Assembly (NCBI GenBank): GCA_032358255.1
Contig: JAULBX010013430.1
Span: 35,505 to 99,504 of the forward strand
Length of the DNA stretch: 64,000 nt
Direction of reading: 5' to 3'
Origin: Heterotrichella gracilis
Lineage: Eukaryota > Sar > Xanthophyceae > Tribonematales > Xanthonemataceae
Shown here: positions 58,038 to 64,000 of the stretch, one piece after another
How the letters are laid out: each line of letters opens with the position of its first letter
Numbering within the stretch: the stretch's first letter is position 1
The notes under the pieces: generated by a model
What the model saw: the letters and a program-made list of their open reading frames with translations, nothing else
Database searches by the model: none
What the model was told of the DNA's origin: nothing
Made by a program: the position numbers and the translations under genes

Positions 58038-60597
58038 ATGGCAAGCGTGCAGTCCCGTGCTGATGAAACCGCCACTGCCACCAGCAGCGGCGCCAAGACC
58101 CAGGTGGTTCGCCACTGGTGGCTGACTGGGCATGTGGACAAGTTCGTGTCTGGGAGCATAGGAGGCATGATTGGAGTGGCAGTAGGGCACCCCATGGACA
58201 CAGTCAAGGTGCGTACAGCTGCACTACACTCACCCAATGGTTGGGAGCAATGTAATTGGCCACCAGGCTGGCACTGTACTATAGAGGCTGTACCCTGGCT
58301 AGCCACCACGCACAGGCCCTACCCACCACTACCAGGGGGTGCTAGACTGCTGGTAGCGAGTGAAACTCCCTCCTTTTTAATTCCACAGCTTTACATCCCA
58401 TCCCACGCCCCACTCCTGCACACCCCTCACCCCCATGGCCCAGCAGCCCACCCACCCACCCACCACCCACTCCAAGCACAAGACACCACCTATTATTCAG
58501 ACATCCTCCCTGTCCCTCCAGGTCCGGTTGCAGAGCCAGTCCCCCCTGGCACCCCCAGTGTACCGAGGGGTGGTGGATTGCTTCACCAAGGTGGTGCGCC
58601 TTGAGGGTCCCCGCGCACTTTTCCGTGGCGTCACCCCCCCTGTGATCAGCACGGCATCTGTCAGTGCACTGCTGTTTGGCGGCTATGGCGTCATACTGCA
58701 CAAGCTGAACAAGGGCATGGATGCAGCGGATGGGCATGAGCCGCTGATGCACATTGCCATGGCTGGGGCGGGAGCAGGTAAGGGGTGCCTAGGAAGAAAT
58801 ATCCCTGCATTCACCAACAGGATGTGTGTTTCCGGGGAAGGATGCATATAGCCATGGCGGGGGCAGGCGCAGGACAGGAATACTTTGTTAGAAATTAACG
58901 AATACCATTTACGTTCCATATTCCACCAAAACATTGTGGCATAATAGTATTGACGTCCATTTTGTTGTATGGCAGTTGTTACAGCCACGCGCTTTTGAAA
59001 TGTAAATCTGCGTCTCTCAACATCACTGTCTCTCTGTCCCAATATCAATATGTCGTCTAGAATCCCCCCCTTGGCGCAGGTGTGGTTAACTCCCTGGTAG
59101 TGAGCCCCGTGGAGCTGGTCAAGATCAAGCTGCAGAGCCAGGGGGGTGCAAACAGCCAACAAGGGGTGGCAAAGTACGTGCCTACTGAAGAATGAATCAT
59201 TGCAATACAAGCGCAACAGAGCATGCACGTGAATGGGCAACAGCCATCTGATTGAATTTCCACGCCGGGGCTCCAGCTTGGAGGATCTGCAGCTATTGCA
59301 TTTTGTGCATCACCATTCCTGTGCCGAGCTGTGGCAAAGGTCCTACCCATTCCTGATGCCTTGCATGGGGAGACTACCCGCGGGCTTGTTGCTGCAATTG
59401 ATTGCTGTTTATTTCTACCTTCATTAGACCAAATCATAGTTGTAAATTGACATGTATATACAATTTTTTGCTCCGCTTGCCGCAGGGGCCCGCTGCAGGT
59501 CATTCGCGGCATCCACCGGCGCCAGGGCCTGCGTGGGTTCAGCCAGGGCTTCAGCTACACAGTGATGCGCGAGGCGGGGGGCAACTCATGCTACTTCATG
59601 TGCTACGAGCTGGCATCAAGGGCGCTGGCCAGGTACCAGGTGAGTAGCCAGTGCCGTAAGAAGGAAATTTCAAAAATATTAGTTAATGAAAATACTTGTT
59701 GTGGCCCCTGCCAAGGGGTTAGCCAGGGCACTGTGCTGTGTGAGTCGGGCGCCAACTCATGCTACTCCATGTGCTTTGACCTGGCCTCGAGGGCACTGGC
59801 GGGGTACCAGGTGGGACCCAGTGCCACTATGGAAAATAAACTGACGATCAAAACCAAGATGTGGCATTCCAAACGTGCCTCCTGCCCGCCCACCACGCAC
59901 CACCGCAACGTGCCACCCCGCATATTAAATTCCCCACCACCCACTCACTCCCCGCAGGGCACCGACCAGCTGTCCCCAATGTCTACCCTAGTGGCGGGTG
60001 GTGCTGCTGGTCTGGGCATGTGGGCACCCATCTACCCAATAGACGCGCTCAAGACCCGGGCGCAGGCCATGGAGGGGGCAAAGCCGCCGCCCATATGGCG
60101 CATGGCGCGCACCGTGCTGCAGCAGGTGGGTGGGTGGTGGTGGTGGTGGTATTGTTGTTGTTGTTGGTGGGGTATCTGTGCTGGCATTGTATGCATGGCA
60201 TGTGGGTTGGAGCTGGCAATGAGAATAGGTGCAGACGGAGGCATGGACCCGCGTGCCATTGTGAAAGGTGTGTTGGTCCTTTGTCATAGCATGGCATGGC
60301 ATTGCATTGCAAGGCGTTGCATGCATCGCATGGCATGGCATGTGGGATGCCACAGTTATCTGACAGCGCAAATGCACAGGCTGCACAGCCGTCCACCATC
60401 CCTCGTGCGCCACGTCCCGGGTGTTGGAACAAACCCTAAACCCTAAACCATGTGTTGCTCTGCAGGAGGGTCTGCGTGGCATCACCACTGGGTTCAGCGC
60501 CTGCATGGCACGCGCCATCCCTGTCAACGCAGTCACCTTCTTTGTGTATGAGAGCTGCGTCAAGGGCTTTGACAGCGTGGGGCTAGGGTCGGGTTAG
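58038..60597 (+). CDS. Mitochondrial carrier, acylcarnitine/BOU type (SLC25)
   Basis: Six exons (58038-58208, 58522-58777, 59080-59173, 59486-59639, 59958-60125, 60466-60597) give 324 residues. Three carrier repeats are clear from their signatures: GHPMDTVKVRLQSQ, VSPVELVKIKLQSQ and IYPIDALKTRAQ. Each is followed by the G-x-R-G-type loop (for example GPRALFRGVTPPVIS, GLRGFSQGFSYTVMREAGG, GLRGITTGFSACMARAIPVN). The second-repeat sequence FSYTVMREAGGNSCYFMCYE and the final AIPVNAVTFFVYES resemble carnitine/acylcarnitine carriers and plant BOU, which move acyl or glutamate-type substrates across the inner mitochondrial membrane. The substrate is not provable here. The N-terminus is longer than usual by about 30 residues. 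The stop TAG follows a TAGGGTCGGGT run, so the end may be an intron-like remnant. Confidence 0.93.
59724..59826 (+). repeat. Copy of the carrier exon 4 end
   Basis: The end of exon 4 (59532-59655, codons for GGNSCYFMCYELASRALARYQ and donor) is repeated 190 bases downstream with changes (ANSCYSMCFDLASRALAGYQ). The copy keeps a GTGGG donor-like end. Confidence 0.85.
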
Positions 60598-60637
60598 GGT
60601 TTTGACAGGGTGGGGCTAGGGTTTGGCTGGGGTTTGA

Positions 60638-60705
60638 ACAATCACCTTCTTTGTGTACGAGAGCTGCGTCAGGGCTTTGGCAGCGTGGGGCTAGGGTGGG
60701 GCTAG
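60638..60705 (+). repeat. Copy of the carrier C-terminal coding end
   Basis: ACCTTCTTTGTGTA(T/C)GAGAG and the following GCTTTG(A/G)CAGCGTGGGGCTA at 60536-60590 recur here, after the stop, separated by GGGTTTG-type motifs. Confidence 0.85.
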
Positions 60706-60743
60706 GGTTCTGGCGTTCAGTGCAATTTGCGCTGGCGACTGCG

Positions 60744-60748
60744 TGTAA
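60744..60748 (+). terminator. Possible TGTAA polyadenylation signal of the carrier gene
   Basis: TGTAA lies about 150 bases after the carrier stop codon, a normal distance for this signal. Confidence 0.45.
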
Positions 60749-62138
60749 AGTGCGCTGGGGGACGTATGGGAGAGCATAGGCAGGGGTTTGTGGCTCAGCA
60801 GGTCTGGCATGGGTGGTTGTCATTCTTGGCAGATTCTTTCTAATTAAGCGAACAATCGAGTTTACCTGAGTTTTGTATTGCGGTCCATGTTTGTTTTATG
60901 TTCCCCATTTTTTGGAAAGTATTAGTAATGCCTGGTTCCCACGTCCCGCCCCCGTCCTGACCGTTGATTTGCCTTCATTTTTCCCCGCGACCACCCAGGT
61001 CCTGCGGTGGGTAAGGTATCTTCCCACTTTTTGAACTGTTGCCACACAGGATGCAGTGGTGTGTTTTGTCTTGTGCACCGGGAGACTGGTTGTAGCTGAC
61101 AGTGCTGACACACCCCGTGACTCTGAGGTCCTGGTTCCACCAGAGCTCAGCGTGTATTTATCAGGGTAGGTCCTGCCTCAACAGGCCGGATACAGGTTTA
61201 CAAACTGACTTGGCTTGCACTGGCTTGTTGCTCACCCCCTCACCGTGAGGCGCTATTTTGCGTGATGCAGTATTGCTAGCACTGATATGTGTGTGTGCCA
61301 GGTGCCGCATGGCAGTATTGGATTGCCATTGAGCTAGACCATGCTAGAATCAGGTCACACCACCAGGTACCCCCATGGTACCCCAGCCACCCACCACCAG
61401 CCACCCACCACCCACCCACCACCGTTTGCCCACACCACACCACGCCGCCACCTGCCACCCGATACTTCTCTGTTATCATGGTGGCATGCCTCCACTCGTC
61501 ACTCGCCACGGTTTGAAGCGCTAGTTGCGACCGCAGCGAGCGTGGCATGCATGCATGCATATGACAAGGTGGCACGCTTGCAACAAGACATGTCGACGAA
61601 AGATGCGTGCTTGCATAAGACACTCAACTGTCCTCTGCTTCTCTCCGCCGTAGCATCCGCGTAAAACGAAGCTAAACTAGACCGCATGGCCACTTCAGGT
61701 GGGCACATACGTGGCTACTGTGTACGTTCCTACATACACTGTACCGGGTGAAGATTTGACGTTACTAAAGTTACAACTGCCCAGCACGTGCAAATTTAGC
61801 TTCTCTGGATATTTGTAGCCTTCACCCACCTGAGCAAAGCTTCTTTGCCTTCTAAAGCCTACAGGCTCGTCAACAATCTAGGGAAACCACCCTCAATTAT
61901 CTCAACCACCCTCCGGGTTCTCCTGCAGTACGCGCCACCACCGACGTCTATCACATAAAAAGCCCTTGGAACACCTTCGAGCCCTTTTGAACTGTTGTCG
62001 CGCCAACTTGGTTCGAAAGAACTTGCTTTGTCAGCCAACGAGCCAGCAAATGCATGCATGCCTGTGGGCTAACACCCACTGAAACCCACCAGCCCCACAA
62101 AGCTGCCCCTCGTTACTTTAAGGGAACGGAAACCAGCC

Positions 62139-63958
62139 ATGGGCCTCCGGCTTGACCTATGGAGGGTAGCGCTTATCTTCTCCCTCTCGCTCCAGTGCAT
62201 CCGCGCTACCATCACCGTCCCACGTGGCCATACCCTGTGCCTTGTTTCGGCCTCGAGCCACCTTGATGAGGGCTGGGAGGGGGAGAACCACCACGCTATG
62301 TACACTACGCAGCCGCCCAGCTATGTATGTGACTCGTCCGAGACTCCAAGGTAAGACCCTGGGTTAGGACCAACATATCCCCATCTCTTCATCCCTGTCA
62401 CGGAATGCTCACTAGTGTGGGTGGAAGGGTTGTGCACCACCTCTCATACAGCCCTTGAGCACCGGCTTCGAAGGCCCTTGAACCCAGAGAGGCTATCCTG
62501 CACACTCGCCCTTCACAACCCGATGGCAACAAACTGTTCCAGGCCCTCACTATCCCTACACCTCAATACCCTTGCTCGAAACCAACTATCCCGTTACACT
62601 CCACCCCCAAGTTGAATCCCCGTAGCTCTTGACAACCCACCCCATCCCCGCCAGGCTTGAAGCCCTGCAGCTGGTGTGGGATGGCGCCACCCGCGAGACC
62701 ACAAACCCCCTCCTAGGGTTTATCACAGACGCGCTCCAACCCGGGGCGGGGCCCGCCTGCACCATAGTGGCCCTCCAGGGCAGTGGGGGGGCGGCTGTGG
62801 CGGGGGCTGGTGGTGGTGGTGGTGGTGGTGGTGTGCAGCCGTGGCAGCAGCACGTGACCCTCCTTCAGCTGTACAACCCCTGCGCTGCCCCCCTGGTGGT
62901 GGATGTACAGGTGAACTACCACGCGCCTTGAAACCCCTAACCCTTAAAATTCCAAACTCTAAACCCCAAACCTGCCTGATGGATGGACAAGTGGACCACC
63001 CTTGTAACAAACCCTCTTTGAAAGCTGCAACTGATCCTGGTTTAATCCCTCCGCCTCCCTCACACCCACCTCCCTCGACCCACCTCAGCCCTAAACCCTA
63101 ACCACCCCTCCCGTCCCCACAGGCGGAGGTGGTGCACAGCGCTGCGCGGGGCAGAACCCTAGGGGAGGGTTTCCCCCCCAACGGCTGGCTCAAATCAGGG
63201 GTGTCAGGCCTCAACCCCGAAAACGTCCAGCCGCATTTCAGCCCGCCAGATGCGCTGGATCACCAGAGCATGCAGGCGGCAGCCGCCGCCGAACCCTCTG
63301 CACCCTCTGTACCCTCTGCACCCTCAGACATTTTGGAACAGATTTGGCAGGCCGCGATGGCCCCCGAACCATCTACACCCTCTGGGTCCGGCGCATCGGA
63401 TATGTTGGATCAGATCATGCAGGCTGCGGCGGGCCCCGAGCCATCCAACGTCACCAGCCTGGACTGCTGCTGCAGGTGGGTGCGCAACCCTGAGGGTTTT
63501 GCATCGGTCACTGGTGAACCCTACACGAGGTGCTAACGAGCGCACGGGCTTGTAGTACGCTAGGGTTTGAGCTATCACAAGGTGGCCCTATGCAAGGGTT
63601 GGTGCGCGGGCGCCAGGGGGATTATTGCACATTTAGCATGTTAAAAGCGCCTCGGCCTGTATGCACGTGATGAGGGAGACATAAAAGATAAAAGATAGAT
63701 GGCATTGGGTGGACCATTGACTGCACCAAATGAATGTCCCCACATACACTGCGCCCCCCTCGTCACCCCCCTCACCCCTCTCACCCCCCCCCTCCCTCCC
63801 CCTCCACCACCACACCCACCCACCCTCCCACCCCCCACCACAGCCCCAACGTGCCAATGACCAAGTGCTGCTGCAACCCCACCGGCACACCCACATGCTG
63901 CCGAGACACCCCCACCACCGCCACCACCCCCCCCACCACCCCCACCCACCACCACGAG

Positions 63959-64000
<42 letters not shown>
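62139..64000 (+). CDS. Secreted Pro/Cys-rich protein of unknown function (3' truncated)
   Basis: I do not recognise this gene. Exons 62139-62350, 62655-62910, 63123-63475 and 63844 to the window end join in phase. The N-terminus has a signal-peptide-like segment (LWRVALIFSLSLQCIRA). Exon 2 holds a run of glycines followed by HVTLLQLYNPCAAPLVVDV, which has a beta-sandwich feel. Exon 3 contains three imperfect repeats of the form D-x-L-(D/E)-Q-I-x-Q-A-A-x-x-P-E-P-S, then NVTSLDCCCR with a possible N-glycosylation site. Exon 4 adds MTKCCCNPTGTPTCCRD and then Thr/Pro and poly-Pro, like cell-wall hydroxyproline-rich glycoproteins. Secretion and wall association are inferences. The gene runs off the window in a pure C run. 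Confidence 0.65.
63959..64000. repeat. Pure poly-C run at the window end
   Basis: The last 42 bases are all C, continuing a CCCCACC-rich coding stretch. It may be a true poly-Pro tract or a sequencing/assembly artefact. Confidence 0.9.

Larger units (their letters stand above)
60598..62138. other. Intergenic region after the carrier
   Basis: It holds the carrier 3' UTR (with TGTAA at 60744-60748) and the promoter of the next gene. A CACCCACCA-type low-complexity tract lies at 61380-61450. No gene seen. Confidence 0.5.

Overview
The window looks like nuclear DNA of a green alga. I infer a chlorophyte, probably Chlamydomonadales/Volvocales, and a Haematococcus-like genome is my low-confidence guess. 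The reasons are GC-rich coding exons split by many GT-AG introns, a chloroplast CAS protein with its transit peptide, an algal-type bZIP protein, TGTAA motifs downstream of several stops, and plant-type TTTAGGG/CCCTAAA motifs scattered through introns. All exon models were read by eye from splice signals and reading phase. For the nine genes traced completely, the summed exon lengths come out as whole numbers of codons.

Layout, left to right. 1-2060 (-): part of an unrecognised gene ending in a poly-Gln tract. 3697-8874 (-): CAS, the thylakoid calcium-sensing receptor-like protein. 9303-12984 (+): extended SDR/YeeZ-like NAD(P)-binding protein, sharing a 428-bp divergent promoter with CAS. 14387-17395 (-): class I SAM methyltransferase. 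18282-23267 (-): type II membrane glycosyltransferase of family GT14. 25243-29694 (-): TRF4/PAPD5-type non-canonical poly(A) polymerase. 31769-33686 (+): secreted ferritin-like desiccation-related protein, preceded by a repeated promoter motif. 34509-38013 (+): bZIP transcription factor. 38131-51720: a three-fold duplicated block of short plastid Ser/Gly-rich membrane proteins (DUF1517/FLAP1-like N-terminal architecture, all -), one copy broken. 52456-55990 (+): UPF3, a nonsense-mediated decay factor. 56360-57279 (-): secreted cystatin. 58038-60597 (+): mitochondrial carrier of acylcarnitine type. 62139-end (+): secreted Pro/Cys-rich protein, cut off in a poly-C run.

The genes do not form one pathway; they read as an ordinary gene-dense algal chromosome arm. 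Two RNA-surveillance genes (TRF4-like polymerase and UPF3) and two plastid membrane systems (CAS and the DUF1517-like cluster) are present, but I see no functional link between neighbours.

The most striking signal is structural. In almost every gene, introns carry degenerate, same-orientation copies of the adjacent exon edge together with its splice site, often separated by TTTAGGG-like motifs. These copies explain much of the intron length and could be a route of intron growth or of pseudo-exon formation.
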